DNA of 31,758 nt from an uncultured Dyadobacter sp. (GCF_946482605.1 NZ_CAMLSE010000057.1:1-31758); one strand, 5' to 3'; shown: positions 7,956-17,604, numbered from the stretch's first letter. Numbers and translations are program-made. The notes: generated by a model from the letters alone, not told the origin.

Positions 7956-9626
7956 CTACTTTAATCCTTCCAGCCAAGCCTCAACCGTAGGTCCCGACAA
8001 ATCGAACAGCAAGCCCGGCAGAATGCCGACGAGGATAGTAAGGATCACCAGCGGTACGAGCATGAACTTCTCGCGACGCGTCAGGTCGCTGAGCACATGC
8101 GTGGATCCGTTTTTATACCAGAATGAACTGAAAAACATGCGCTGGTAGGTCCATAGAAAGTAACCTGCGGCGAGGACGATGCCTAATGTGGAGATCGCGG
8201 GAATCCAGACGGGCAGGGCGTCGGACTGGAATGCGCCCATGAGTGTGAATAACTCGCCTACGAAACCTGAAAAGCCGGGAAGTCCCAGCGATGCGAAGAA
8301 TGCGATACCGGTAACGATGGTGAATTGCGGCATGACGGTGATCAGACCGCGGTAATGATCGATGCGCCGGTCGTGGGTGCGGTCGTAGAGAACGCCCGTG
8401 AGCAAGAAAAGCATTGCCGATAATATTCCGTGACTAACCATTTGGTAAATAGCCCCATTAAAACCTTCGGGTGTGAACGCGGCGATCCCAAGGAGTACGA
8501 ATCCCATGTGCGATACCGAGGAATAAGCGATCATTTTTTTCAGATCGCTTTGGCCCAATGCATTGAAGCCGCCATAAACGATCGAAATCATACCGAGAAT
8601 GCCCAACGGAATGGCGCTGTACAGTGCCTCCGCGGGAAAGAAGCCGTCGACGATGCGGATGAACCCGTAACCACCGATTTTCAGCAAGATACCTGCCAGT
8701 ACCACGGAGATTGGCGTGGGCGCTTCCACGTGTGCATCGGGCAGCCAGGTGTGCACAGGTACGACGGGCAGCTTCACCGCAAAACCGGCGAAAAGGAACC
8801 AGAATGCAAGCAACCGCACGGGGATATTACCAATGAAAAATTCAGAAGCCGCATTCAGAATCGAGCCAGGGATATAGTTGCCGGGATCGGCCAGGTAGGC
8901 AAAACGGAATGTATGAATGAGCTGCTCCGGAGCTATTTTTCCGTCGAATAGCCATTGCTGGATCTGTGGGATCATGTCCGGGTGCACTGCGTCGTCGGGG
9001 CCGATGATGCCTACTACGCGTGCGGTTTCCACGGGATCGATGACCGAGAGATAGAGGCCGATCATGACGATCAGAATGAGCAGAGAGCCCAGGAATGTGT
9101 AAATGAAAAACTTCAGTGCGGCATATTCGCGCCGCGGACCGCCCCATAAACCGATGAGAAAGTACATCGGCAGGAGCATAAACTCAAAAAACAAGTAAAA
9201 CAGGAAGAAATCCTGCGCCAGGAAGCAGCCCATCACGCTGCCGCAGAGCAGTAAGTACAACGCGAAGTAAGCCCTCGGTTTTTGGTTGATGTTCCAGGAA
9301 CTGATGACGCCCGCAAAAAGTACTACTACCGCCAGGAGTACCAGTGGGAAGCTGATGCCGTCCACCGCCAACGCATAATCAATGGATACAACGCCGAGCG
9401 AACCGATCGGTAATGTGATCCAGTCCCTGACCTCGGAAAGTTGCAGCGCAGCGTCCTGGCTACTGAATGACAAATAGGATACCGCCGTAACCACTACTTC
9501 CAGCAGCAATGCAACCAGCGCGATGAGGCGGAAATTGTGCTGGCTGTCGACCGGCCAGAATGCGATGGCAGCCGCGCCGAGTAAGGGTATAGCAATTAAG
9601 AAGGTGAGTATATGATCAATCATCAA
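7956..9626 (-). CDS. nuoM: NADH-quinone oxidoreductase subunit M (proton-pumping antiporter-like subunit)
   Basis: A 556-aa protein with about 14 membrane helices. The conserved complex I features are visible: FYLFFEFMLLPMYFLIGLWGG (the essential Glu in helix 5), FAVKLPVVPVHTWLPDAHVEAPT, and SVSHMGFVLLG. An insertion of about 65 residues between helices, roughly residues 195-265, is soluble and polar. It belongs to the M subunit of respiratory complex I, which couples quinone reduction to proton pumping. The gene lies 26 bp after nuoL in the same direction, so the two form a pair. No nuoN follows; the next gene fragment on that side is the AAA remnant. The start is MMIDHIL at 9626; the second Met three bases on is equally possible. 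Confidence 0.93.
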   Translation of the reverse strand: MMIDHILTFLIAIPLLGAAAIAFWPVDSQHNFRLIALVALLLEVVVTAVSYLSFSSQDAALQLSEVRDWITLPIGSLGVVSIDYALAVDGISFPLVLLAVVVLFAGVISSWNINQKPRAYFALYLLLCGSVMGCFLAQDFFLFYLFFEFMLLPMYFLIGLWGGPRREYAALKFFIYTFLGSLLILIVMIGLYLSVIDPVETARVVGIIGPDDAVHPDMIPQIQQWLFDGKIAPEQLIHTFRFAYLADPGNYIPGSILNAASEFFIGNIPVRLLAFWFLFAGFAVKLPVVPVHTWLPDAHVEAPTPISVVLAGILLKIGGYGFIRIVDGFFPAEALYSAIPLGILGMISIVYGGFNALGQSDLKKMIAYSSVSHMGFVLLGIAAFTPEGFNGAIYQMVSHGILSAMLFLLTGVLYDRTHDRRIDHYRGLITVMPQFTIVTGIAFFASLGLPGFSGFVGELFTLMGAFQSDALPVWIPAISTLGIVLAAGYFLWTYQRMFFSSFWYKNGSTHVLSDLTRREKFMLVPLVILTILVGILPGLLFDLSGPTVEAWLEGLK

Positions 9627-9652
9627 GCATTAATTTAAACCAGCCCGCCGCG

Positions 9653-11605
9653 TTACATCGCAACCAGCCACAATATCAGTAAAAAGACGCCCATTACCGT
9701 TACCACGTAGTACGACTGTATCTTGCCGCTCTGCATATTCCTTGCCGCCTGGCCTGCGGAGCGGATAGAGAGGACGGTCAGGTGTACCGCGCCATCGACA
9801 AACATCCTGTCGAACCAGGCAATGAAATGTCCGAACACCAGACTGCCTTTGGCAATGACATCCACAAGCGCATCGACAGTATATTTTTCGAAGCGTTTCA
9901 GATAACCCGCAATCCAATCGAAGGGAATAAGAAAGTATTGGTCATGGGAATAACCGCGTAGCCAGTTGAATGGACTTTGCGCAGGTTCGCCCACGGAAAC
10001 CGGGTCGTTGATCCGGAAGGGATTGTCGGTTGAAGTTTGACGGTAGGCCAGAAAGATTGAAATGAACGTTACCGCACTGGCTACGAACGGCACCCAGGGC
10101 AAATGCTCGCCATGTTCCTGACCGATCCAATGAAGGAACCATCCTTCTGCGTTAAATGGGTTGAACGAAAACCAGAAGAATAATGACAATGCGGAAAGCA
10201 ATGCCATAGGCAGCCACATGGCCACCGGCGACTCGTGCGGGTGCACGGCTGCCGGGAATCTGTTTTCCCCAAAAAACACCAGCCAAACCTGCCGTGTCAT
10301 ATAAAATGCTGTTAATCCGGCCGATAAAATGACCAGTACAGGGAATAAGTAGCCCAGCGGGCCATTTTCCGAAGCCCAGAGAAAACCCTCGGTGATAATG
10401 GCGTCCTTCGAAAGAAATCCTGAAAAGAAAGGTAACCCCGCCAATGCAGCCGCGCAGACCGAGAAACAAATGAATGTAATGGGCAATGCTTTGCGTAAAC
10501 CACCCATTGTGCGCATGTCCTGCGGATCATAACCTTGCACTTCGTCGTGCGGTGTAACCGCGTGGATGACCGAACCGGCAGAAAGGAACAATCCGGCCTT
10601 GAAAAAAGCGTGCGTCGCCAGATGGAACAAGGCAGTTTGCCAGCTTCCGAAACCGACGGCCATGACCATCAATCCGAGCTGAGACATCGTCGAATAAGCG
10701 AGGACTATCTTAATATCCCAGCCTTTTAAAGCTTTGACAGCACCGGTAACCATGGTAATGGCCCCGACGATGAGGATTACCATTCGCGCATCTATCGTGA
10801 GCAGGAAAGATATTCTTGCCAAAAGAAAAATACCCGCAGCCACCATAGTAGCTGCGTGGATCAATGCGGAAACAGGCGTAGGGCCTTCCATAGCATCAGG
10901 CAGCCAGCCCGATAAAGGAAACTGGGCCGATTTACCCACACATCCTCCAAAAAGACAAATGCCGATGGCAGTCAGAATGCCCGGACGGATTGTCCCGATT
11001 TCGAGCGAAAGCACTTCAAAGTCCGTAGAGCCGATATAGTAGAAGAGCATTAAAATACCTGTCAGAAAAGCGGCGTCACCAATGCGGTTGAGGACAAATG
11101 CCTTCTGTGCTGCCCAAACCGTTCGTTTTTTTGTATACCAAAAACCAATAAGCAGGTAAGATGAGAGTCCGACGAGCTCCCAGAAAATGTACATCACGAT
11201 CAGGCTGCCTGCGAGCACAATGCCGAGCATCGAAAAGAGAAACAGCTGAATGAATGCAAAGTAGCGGTGCAGGTTCCGGTCGTCATGCATATAGGCTGTG
11301 GAATACAGCTGCACGAGCAGTGCCACAAAATGGACGATGGCGAGCATCATTGTGGAAAGCGTGTCGAAGCGGAAGGCAAGTTCGATAGGATGGCTTCCAA
11401 TGGTAAGCCATTCAAAACGAAGTACATGTATTGCGGAGGAGTCGGCGTAGCGAAGGCTGATCAGCAGCCCCGCGGCAGTTGCGAATGCCCCGATCCAGCC
11501 TGCAAATTTATTTAGACTTTTTCCACCTAGCCACAGTAACAAAAAGCACGAAAACGGCAAGCCCAACAGCAGATAAGCAGGTAGATGGAATGCGGTATCG
11601 GGCAT
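9653..11605 (-). CDS. nuoL: NADH-quinone oxidoreductase subunit L
   Basis: A 650-aa polytopic protein, the usual NuoL size. Key signatures are IFWELVGLSSYLLIGFWYTK (conserved Glu), AAQKAFVLNRIGDAAFL (conserved Lys), SAQFPLSGWLPDAMEGPTPVSALIHAATMVAAG, and a C-terminal amphipathic/TM tail. NuoL is the distal proton-translocating subunit of complex I, carrying the long lateral helix. It is normally preceded by nuoK; here the upstream neighbour on the same strand is a serine hydrolase gene, so this nuoL-nuoM pair is separated from the rest of the nuo genes. The start ATG at 11605 gives the expected hydrophobic N-terminus. Confidence 0.94.
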   Translation of the reverse strand: MPDTAFHLPAYLLLGLPFSCFLLLWLGGKSLNKFAGWIGAFATAAGLLISLRYADSSAIHVLRFEWLTIGSHPIELAFRFDTLSTMMLAIVHFVALLVQLYSTAYMHDDRNLHRYFAFIQLFLFSMLGIVLAGSLIVMYIFWELVGLSSYLLIGFWYTKKRTVWAAQKAFVLNRIGDAAFLTGILMLFYYIGSTDFEVLSLEIGTIRPGILTAIGICLFGGCVGKSAQFPLSGWLPDAMEGPTPVSALIHAATMVAAGIFLLARISFLLTIDARMVILIVGAITMVTGAVKALKGWDIKIVLAYSTMSQLGLMVMAVGFGSWQTALFHLATHAFFKAGLFLSAGSVIHAVTPHDEVQGYDPQDMRTMGGLRKALPITFICFSVCAAALAGLPFFSGFLSKDAIITEGFLWASENGPLGYLFPVLVILSAGLTAFYMTRQVWLVFFGENRFPAAVHPHESPVAMWLPMALLSALSLFFWFSFNPFNAEGWFLHWIGQEHGEHLPWVPFVASAVTFISIFLAYRQTSTDNPFRINDPVSVGEPAQSPFNWLRGYSHDQYFLIPFDWIAGYLKRFEKYTVDALVDVIAKGSLVFGHFIAWFDRMFVDGAVHLTVLSIRSAGQAARNMQSGKIQSYYVVTVMGVFLLILWLVAM

Positions 11606-11669
11606 AAGGTGCTGGAAATTCGTTTAATTTCGGCAAATATCCTGAATTCACGGCCGAATTCAAACAATG

Positions 11670-12881
11670 CTATATGTCTTTCTCAATATCGTCGATCTTC
11701 ACCGAACCGTGTATAACTTCCAGCAGTTCCCGAAGGTCGTACGTAGATCGGTTATACGTATTGCCGAGGACGATAATCACCGCGTCGTCTTCGGGGCAAA
11801 CCCAAAGCATGGTGTTATAGCCCTTCCACCAGCCGCCGTGGTAGATAAACCGGGGCGTATGGTCTTCCTTGATGTGCATCCGGAACCCGTAACCATAGTT
11901 GCGGATGCCGTCGCGCTCGAAACTACGTGGTTTGAAGGCCTCGTTGAGCATTTTCTTTTCCAGAATCAGGCCCTTGGTGAGGCCGTTGTAGAAACGGTAT
12001 ATGTCAGCGGTGGTTGAATAAAGCCCTTTGTCTCCCACCACATCGTCATAATAATCCTTTTCCAGCTTTCGGCCATACTGATGCCCATCGGTGCGGTTTT
12101 TGGTTGCGGCAATGGTAGTATCGGTTACCAGGTAGGTATTTTGCATTCCAAGCGGTGTGAATATCTCGTTGTTCAGGTATTTGCCAAAGGAGTCGCCCGT
12201 CACCTTCTCTACGATTGCGGCCAGTACACAGTAATTGGTGTTACAATAATTGAAGGACCTTCCCGGGCGGTTATAAGGCTGCGGGGTGGGGACAACTTTG
12301 GCATACCAATCGAGGATGTCGAGGTTATCAGGATATTTCCGCCCGTGGCGGACGCTGTCGTTGAATGAGTAAATGTAGTTAGGTAGTCCGCTGCGATGAC
12401 TAAGCAGCATATCTACTTTCACACCATGATAAGGGAAGTCGGGAAAGAAGCGCTGTACCGAGTCGTCGAGGCTAACGCGACCTTCCTGAATGAGTTTCAG
12501 GACGGCCACGGCTGTAAATGGCTTCGACAACGACGCGAGCTGAAAACGTGAGTCGGTGGTGAGCGTATCTTTGGCCCTCATGTGCGCAAAGCCGAAGGAG
12601 TTTTGATAAAGTATTTTGCCTTTTTGAACGATCAGCACGTTGCCGTTGAAGCCGGCATTCTTCTTGCGCCTGAAAATATCCTCAATCTTGGCAATTTTCT
12701 CCGCTGTGGCGGCATCAGGGTTCGTCACCGGAACGGGGTCGAGGTTGGCAACTGATTTGTCCGTTACGGCCACGTCCGGGGAACCGGCTTTGTTTTTTCT
12801 GACTAATCCCCAGGAAATCAACAAAATAACCAGGACGGCAATTGCCGTCCACCACACTTTCGGCTGCACTTTTTTCAACAT
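11670..12881 (-). CDS. Membrane-anchored class C beta-lactamase-family serine hydrolase
   Basis: The 403-aa protein has an N-terminal TM anchor (residues about 10-26) and a beta-lactamase/PBP fold. The SxxK motif is ASLSKPF near residue 95. The second motif is YCNTNY (YxN). HGGWWKGYNTM near the end supplies the third motif. SHRSGLPNY is typical of the family. Likely a D-aminopeptidase, carboxypeptidase or esterase acting in the periplasm, with the substrate unknown. A role in beta-lactam resistance should not be assumed. It lies 64 bp upstream of nuoL on the same strand and could share a transcript. It is the second SxxK hydrolase in the window after the GH3 fusion. Confidence 0.88.
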   Translation of the reverse strand: MLKKVQPKVWWTAIAVLVILLISWGLVRKNKAGSPDVAVTDKSVANLDPVPVTNPDAATAEKIAKIEDIFRRKKNAGFNGNVLIVQKGKILYQNSFGFAHMRAKDTLTTDSRFQLASLSKPFTAVAVLKLIQEGRVSLDDSVQRFFPDFPYHGVKVDMLLSHRSGLPNYIYSFNDSVRHGRKYPDNLDILDWYAKVVPTPQPYNRPGRSFNYCNTNYCVLAAIVEKVTGDSFGKYLNNEIFTPLGMQNTYLVTDTTIAATKNRTDGHQYGRKLEKDYYDDVVGDKGLYSTTADIYRFYNGLTKGLILEKKMLNEAFKPRSFERDGIRNYGYGFRMHIKEDHTPRFIYHGGWWKGYNTMLWVCPEDDAVIIVLGNTYNRSTYDLRELLEVIHGSVKIDDIEKDI

Positions 12882-12976
12882 AGGCTTTTGGCCTTTATAT
12901 TCAGAACGTTGTGATGCTAACGACGCGGCATTAGCATTTTTTATATTTTACCATTACAAATTAAGCTCAGAATGGT

Positions 12977-14116
12977 TTATGGAACTAATACTTTTACCTG
13001 TTCTTTTCTTCCGTTTTTCATATAAGATAACAAATAAAAACCGGAAGTCAGCGGGCTCGACGGATATAGTTCGACAAAATCAGCGCCTTTTCTGACCATC
13101 TGAAACGGAATGCTATTACCTGAAAAAGTACTTAAAAGAAACGTTCCTAAGCTATTGTCGCCCACCGAAATGCAGATCTGACGAGCGGAGGCGGGATTTG
13201 GGAATACCTTTAAAATATCCGGTTTTTCGGGCATTGTGACGGCCACGCTTTTGGAAATCCGGAATGTTCCGTCCCGGTCGGTCAGGCGGAGGCGGTAATA
13301 GCTGGTGCCGGGGAGTGGGGAAGGGTCGAGGTAGCGATAGGTGACCCGCCCGGATGTTTGACCGGACGCGGGTACTGTGCCTGCTTCCGTAAAATCGGCA
13401 GGTCCCTTGCCGCGCTCGATCACGAATTCTTTACTGTTATTTTCCCAGGCAGTCTCCCAGGAAAGAGTAACCTGGTCGTCATCCTCGCGAACCGCTTTGA
13501 GATAGGTCAGGTCGATGGGAAGTATGATGGCGAGTACCTGCCCATTGATCTTGATTTCATCGAACCAGAGCGTTCCGTAGATGTCGACGGAATTGTAGCC
13601 GTAGATCCGCAGTGTAAAGGTGTTGTTGGAAAGATTGTTATAACTAACCGGAATGGTGTAGGTATTGAACTGTCCGCTGTTGCTGATCGTATACGCGCCC
13701 AGGTCACTGGCAAAGGCATCGATGTTGGTGCGGACTTTGATCTGGTTGGGGCCGTTTCCGGAGCGCCGGAGCCTGAAAGAGATGGAAGAAATGTTGTACT
13801 TGAATGAATTCGCATTGAAGGAGAATTCCATATAGCGCGCGCCGGTAAAGCTCACAGGCCAGGGGCGTACCACATAGCCCACCACAATGGCCCCGCCTGC
13901 GCTGTACACTGTGGGTAATGCGTAGGTGTTGGGGCCGCCGAGAAGAGCGGCGTTTGCGGGAGTAAAATTGGTATGGTCCGACGTGCCTGCCTGGGTGTAA
14001 TCCATCGTCCATTTGACTACAAACGGATCCTGCGCCCGGGTGCTGTTAACAAAAAACAGCACCACCGCCAATGCTGCGATGATGCTGTTGCTCCAAATTC
14101 CTTTGTTCCTTTTCAT
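12977..14116 (-). CDS. Secreted T9SS type A sorting-domain protein
   Basis: The 379-aa protein has a signal peptide (MKRNKGIWSNSIIAALAVVLFF, cleavage near STRAQ). A beta-rich N-domain of about 180 residues follows, then a fibronectin-like segment (VTLSWETAWENNSKEFVIERG, YYRLRLTDRDG). It closes with a C-terminal sorting domain containing the hallmark KVFPNPAS and a final GFYLLSYMKNGRKEQVKVLVP-type strand. The C-terminal domain directs export through the type IX secretion system and cell-surface attachment. No enzyme motif was recognised in the N-domain, so this is probably a surface binding protein. Confidence 0.85.
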   Translation of the reverse strand: MKRNKGIWSNSIIAALAVVLFFVNSTRAQDPFVVKWTMDYTQAGTSDHTNFTPANAALLGGPNTYALPTVYSAGGAIVVGYVVRPWPVSFTGARYMEFSFNANSFKYNISSISFRLRRSGNGPNQIKVRTNIDAFASDLGAYTISNSGQFNTYTIPVSYNNLSNNTFTLRIYGYNSVDIYGTLWFDEIKINGQVLAIILPIDLTYLKAVREDDDQVTLSWETAWENNSKEFVIERGKGPADFTEAGTVPASGQTSGRVTYRYLDPSPLPGTSYYRLRLTDRDGTFRISKSVAVTMPEKPDILKVFPNPASARQICISVGDNSLGTFLLSTFSGNSIPFQMVRKGADFVELYPSSPLTSGFYLLSYMKNGRKEQVKVLVP

Positions 14117-14197
14117 GTGCGTGTTGTTTAAATTAAAACTTACACTATTTGCTTTACTTATTACGGTAAAGCCATGAAAAGGTAACGGCTTGTAGAA

Positions 14198-15637
14198 TTA
14201 AAATTCTGCGCTTTTCGGATAGCGGGGGAATGGGATTACGTCGCGGATGTTGCCCATGCCTGTCACGAACTGTACAAGGCGCTCGAAGCCCAGCCCGAAG
14301 CCTGAATGCGGCGCGGTACCGAACTTGCGTGTTTCGAGGTACCACCAGACATTCTCGGGATCGATACCCACTTCATGCACGCGTCCGAGTAGTTTTTCAT
14401 AGTTTTCTTCACGTTGGCTTCCGCCGATGATCTCTCCGATGCCGGGGAACAGTACGTCCATTGCGCGTACCGTTTTGCCGTCCTCATCCAGCTTCATGTA
14501 GAAGGATTTGATTTCTCTTGGATAATTGGTGAGGATCACCGGCTTTTTGAAATGCTTCTCTACCAGATAGCGCTCGTGCTCGCTCGACAAATCGATGCCC
14601 CAGCCCGTCACCGGGAACTGGAATTTGCCTTCTTTTTGCGGCTTCGATTTCAACAAAATTTCGATCGCTTCGGTATATGTCAATCGCTCGAACGGGTTAT
14701 CCACCACAAATGCCAGTTTTTCCAGCAATGGTAGCGAGCGCTCGTTCTGCGGTTTGTTCTTTTCTTCTTCTGTGAGGCGGTTTTGCAGGAAATTCAAATC
14801 ATCCTTGCAGTTCACCAATGCATAGGTGATTACTTTTTTTACAAAATCCTCCGCCAGATCCATGTTGTCTGCCAGCTCGAAGAACGCCATTTCCGGCTCT
14901 ATCATCCAGAATTCCGCCAAATGTCGTGTCGTGTTGGAGTTTTCGGCTCGGAACGTTGGTCCGAATGTATAGATCTTTGAAAGGGCCATCGCGCCCAGCT
15001 CGCCTTCCAGCTGGCCGGAAACGGTGAGGTTGGCCTCGCGGCCGAAAAAGTCTTCTTTGAAATTAATGGCACCTTCTTCCGTACGCGGCAGGTTGTTCAG
15101 GTCGAGCGTCGTTACCCGGAACATTTCACCAGCACCTTCGGCATCGGAAGCCGTGATAACCGGTGTGTGCAGGTAGAAAAAGCCTTTTTCATTGAAATAC
15201 TGGTGCACCGCGAACGCTAATGCGTGGCGGATGCGCAGGATCGCGCTGAACGTGTTCGTACGCGGACGCAGGTGGGCGATCTCGCGCAGGAATTCCAGCG
15301 AATGCTTTTTGGGCTGTAATGGATATTCCTCGGGATCGGCTGTACCATAGACCTCGATGTCGGTAATTTTCACCTCCACCGTTTGTCCCGAACCCTGCGA
15401 TTCGACCAGCTCTCCGGTTACTTTGAGGCACGACCCGGTGGTTACTGTTAAAAGCAATTCGGCAGAAAACTGACCGGGTTCAGCCACTGCCTGGATATTA
15501 TGTATGGTCGAGCCGTCATTCAACGCGATGAAAATCGCGTTTTTGCTTTCTCTTTTTGTTCTTACCCAGCCCTTTACAACAACCGATTGGCTGGCAGGCG
15601 CAGTTTGTAAAATTTCTTTGATTTGCAACGGTCCCAT
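14198..15637 (-). CDS. asnS: Asparaginyl-tRNA synthetase
   Basis: A 479-aa class IIb aminoacyl-tRNA synthetase. The N-terminal OB-fold anticodon-binding domain ([14 protein letters not shown]) is followed by the catalytic core. Motif 2 is [21 protein letters not shown] and motif 3 is [27 protein letters not shown] and the absence of an AspRS-type GAD insertion favour Asn over Asp. Length is normal. It charges tRNA-Asn in the cytoplasm. The start ATG at 15637 ([10 protein letters not shown]) is unambiguous, and the gene is divergent from the membrane protein at 15829. Confidence 0.95.
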   Translation of the reverse strand: MGPLQIKEILQTAPASQSVVVKGWVRTKRESKNAIFIALNDGSTIHNIQAVAEPGQFSAELLLTVTTGSCLKVTGELVESQGSGQTVEVKITDIEVYGTADPEEYPLQPKKHSLEFLREIAHLRPRTNTFSAILRIRHALAFAVHQYFNEKGFFYLHTPVITASDAEGAGEMFRVTTLDLNNLPRTEEGAINFKEDFFGREANLTVSGQLEGELGAMALSKIYTFGPTFRAENSNTTRHLAEFWMIEPEMAFFELADNMDLAEDFVKKVITYALVNCKDDLNFLQNRLTEEEKNKPQNERSLPLLEKLAFVVDNPFERLTYTEAIEILLKSKPQKEGKFQFPVTGWGIDLSSEHERYLVEKHFKKPVILTNYPREIKSFYMKLDEDGKTVRAMDVLFPGIGEIIGGSQREENYEKLLGRVHEVGIDPENVWWYLETRKFGTAPHSGFGLGFERLVQFVTGMGNIRDVIPFPRYPKSAEF

Positions 15638-15828
15638 TTTTTCAATTCAATCTTTAAAATGTCTGCCGGAGAATGCCCGGTTTTTTACGAATGAGGCGCA
15701 AAATTACAAATTCGGGCAGGAAAACCTATTGTACGCCGGCAACTTACTTTTCTGTGGAACCGAATGATTGTACAGTCTGGTTTTCAGCTTAATTTTGTCC
15801 TCATCATCCTGATTAAAGACCTGTTGTT

Positions 15829-16467
15829 TTGAATAATCGACTTGCTATCATACTGTCGGTGGTATTTCATCCACTGATCCTCACGACATACCTTTTTGCA
15901 TTGCTGTTCCTGCTGGCGCCGGACCTGATCGGTGTCAGTGCATTTGAACTTCCTGCGCTGGGAAGCCTTTTGTTGCTGCTTTGCCTGAATACATTCATAG
16001 CGCCTGCATTGATCATCTACTATTTCCGGAAGATGGGCGTGATTTCGTCCATTTATGTGGACGACGTTACCGAACGCAGATTGCCCTACCTGGCCTGCGT
16101 AGTGGTATATGGCATTGCTACCTACTTGTTTGGCTGGCAACTTCAGCCGATCGGTGAACTGGCGCCACAGATATCGGTGATTTTGGCCAGTGTAACGCTC
16201 TCGTTAGTGCTGGTGACGATGGTTAGCTACTTCTGGAAGATCAGTGCACATGGTACCGGTATCGGGGGCTCCATTGGCATGCTCTCGGCGCTGATCGTCC
16301 GCTTCGACGAAGCGGCACTGCTAACCCCGCTCCTAATCACTATATTGGTGGGCGGCTGGCTCATGAGTGCACGTCTTCAGCTGAACGCGCACACGCCTTT
16401 GCAGCTATTCGCAGGTGTGGTTTGCGGATTGCTGGTGAGCACGGGGACCGTGTATTTTTTCTTTTAA
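15829..16467 (+). CDS. PAP2-like integral membrane protein
   Basis: About 212 aa with six predicted membrane segments. The start is probably the TTG at 15829 (frame reads LNNRLAIILSVVFHPL); no in-frame ATG exists nearby and a stop lies just upstream. The C-terminal pattern KISAHGTGIGG ... SARLQLNAHTPLQLFAGVVCG resembles the lipid-phosphatase/PAP2 signature as seen in Bacteroidota, although the canonical KXXXXXXRP motif is not clear. It may act on lipid pyrophosphates in cell-wall or lipid recycling. It is 18 bp upstream of the enoyl-CoA hydratase and likely co-transcribed with it. Confidence 0.6.
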   Translation: MNNRLAIILSVVFHPLILTTYLFALLFLLAPDLIGVSAFELPALGSLLLLLCLNTFIAPALIIYYFRKMGVISSIYVDDVTERRLPYLACVVVYGIATYLFGWQLQPIGELAPQISVILASVTLSLVLVTMVSYFWKISAHGTGIGGSIGMLSALIVRFDEAALLTPLLITILVGGWLMSARLQLNAHTPLQLFAGVVCGLLVSTGTVYFFF

Positions 16468-16485
16468 ACTAACCCAAGGCGCAGC

Positions 16486-17265
16486 ATGTACCAACACCTC
16501 ATTTTTGAGAACAGAGATGGCGTTGTCCGCATTACGCTGGATCGCCCCGAAGTATATCATGCACTAAGCCCTGCGCTCATTGCGGAAATCACAAGCGCCA
16601 TTCAAGCCGCGGCCGACGATGACTCCGTACGCGTCGTGCTCCTCACGGCGACCGGCGACAAGGCATTCTGTTCCGGCGCCGATCTGAAAGAGGCCGCTGC
16701 GTCGGGCAAAAGCGCCGGCGAAATTCTGCGGGACTATTACGAGCCGATGATCACCGCGATCCGGGATGTTCCCAAGCCGGTGGTATGCCGCATGAATGGC
16801 CTTGCTGTGGGCGCGGGTTGCTCGCTTGCGTTAGCCTGCGACTTCGTGATTGCGAGTGAAGATGCCTATTTGAGCCTCGCATTTGTGCAGATCGGACTCA
16901 TGCCCGACGCCGGTGCAACGTTTTTCCTGCCCCGGCTAATCGGCCTTGCACGCTCGTTCGACCTGGCTACCAACGCACAGCGTATTTACGCAAGTCAGGC
17001 GTACGATATCGGTCTGATCAGCCGGTGTGTGGAGAAGGCGGCGCTGGACGAGGTAGCAGAGAAGCAAATTCAGCACTACCGCCACGCTCCTACCCAGGCG
17101 ATAGGCGCGATGAAGCGTGCATTCAACCAATCGATGCATTCCAGCCTGCCGCAAATGCTGGAAAAAGAGCGGGAAAGTCAGGAAATGCTGTTCGGGACGC
17201 AGGATGTGCGGGAAGGGATTGCAGCTTTTCTCGATAAAAGAAAGCCTGATTTTCAGGGTTTTTAG
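16486..17265 (+). CDS. Enoyl-CoA hydratase/isomerase family protein
   Basis: A 259-aa crotonase-fold enzyme of normal length. The oxyanion-hole motifs are visible: FCSGADLKE near residue 65 and GLAVGAGCSLALACD near residues 105-119. A conserved catalytic-type region follows (FVQIGLMPDAGATFFLPRLIG), in which the second Glu of classical hydratases is replaced by Asp-Ala-Gly. That pattern is close to the PaaG/PaaB-like and ring-isomerase subgroups. It probably acts on an acyl-CoA thioester in fatty- or aromatic-acid breakdown. No other beta-oxidation genes are adjacent, so the substrate is unknown. Confidence 0.88.
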   Translation: MYQHLIFENRDGVVRITLDRPEVYHALSPALIAEITSAIQAAADDDSVRVVLLTATGDKAFCSGADLKEAAASGKSAGEILRDYYEPMITAIRDVPKPVVCRMNGLAVGAGCSLALACDFVIASEDAYLSLAFVQIGLMPDAGATFFLPRLIGLARSFDLATNAQRIYASQAYDIGLISRCVEKAALDEVAEKQIQHYRHAPTQAIGAMKRAFNQSMHSSLPQMLEKERESQEMLFGTQDVREGIAAFLDKRKPDFQGF

Positions 17266-17305
17266 GTTAATTCAAGAAAAAATCCTTAAATTTATTTCTC
17301 CGGGA

Positions 17306-17337
17306 TTTGGTACTGAAAAAGTCATCACTTACCTTTG
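17306..17337 (+). promoter_or_regulatory. Bacteroidota-type promoter for tRNA-Arg
   Basis: TTTG at 17306-17309 (-33 element) is separated by 20 bases from TACCTTTG at 17330-17337, a perfect TAnnTTTG -7 element. Transcription would start near 17345 and cover the tRNA half-copy and the tRNA-Arg. Confidence 0.75.
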
Positions 17338-17354
17338 CAGTCCAATTCGGGAAT

Positions 17355-17420
17355 GGTTTCGTAGCCGCAGCGACGGACCGTTCAATTGGATAGAGCGCCT
17401 GACTAGAATCGGGGGTTTCA
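17355..17420 (+). pseudogene. Degenerate tRNA-Arg half-copy
   Basis: GGTTTCGTAGC (17355-17365) matches the first 11 bases of the intact tRNA-Arg downstream. CAATTGGATAGAGC-CCTGACTA (17383-17405, one mismatch) matches its D-loop to anticodon 5' side. The two parts are split by a 17-base insert, and the anticodon loop would have six bases. No T-arm is recognisable. It lies between the tRNA promoter and the real tRNA, so it should be present in the precursor transcript. Confidence 0.7.
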
Positions 17421-17428
17421 CAAAATAG

Positions 17429-17502
17429 GGTTTCGTAGCTCAATTGGATAGAGCACCTGACTACGGATCAGGAGGTTTGGGGTTCGAATCCCTACGAGAC
17501 CA
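17429..17502 (+). tRNA. tRNA-Arg (anticodon ACG)
   Basis: A complete cloverleaf. The acceptor stem GGTTTCG pairs with CGAGACC (one T-G wobble). The D-arm is GCTC...GAGC. The anticodon stem CCTGA/TCAGG encloses the loop CTACGGA with anticodon ACG. The T-arm has TTCGAAT and the discriminator base is A at 17502. The gene-encoded bases after it do not form a full CCA. The integrase gene starts about 250 bp downstream, the usual arrangement for an element integrated at a tRNA 3' end. Confidence 0.95.
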
Positions 17503-17526
17503 CTTAGTTGAATACTAAAAAGCATC

Positions 17527-17563
17527 AAAAGGCCTGTAAATCAATGATTTACGGGCCTTTTTG
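17527..17563 (+). terminator. Intrinsic terminator after tRNA-Arg
   Basis: AAAAGGCCTGTAAATC (17527-17542) and GATTTACGGGCCTTTT (17546-17561) form a stem of 16 pairs with one T-G wobble and a 3-base loop. The stem runs into a T-tract. Confidence 0.9.
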
Positions 17564-17604
17564 TTTGTCAAAACCACCAAAAAATACAGGTTTTCTTAGT
17601 GTTT

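Noticed and set aside
17383..17415. tRNA half-copy as an amber suppressor tRNA (CTA in the anticodon region) that could read the cas1 TAG.
   Set aside because: The loop would have six bases, the CTA is not preceded by the required T33, and there is no T-arm or paired acceptor stem.
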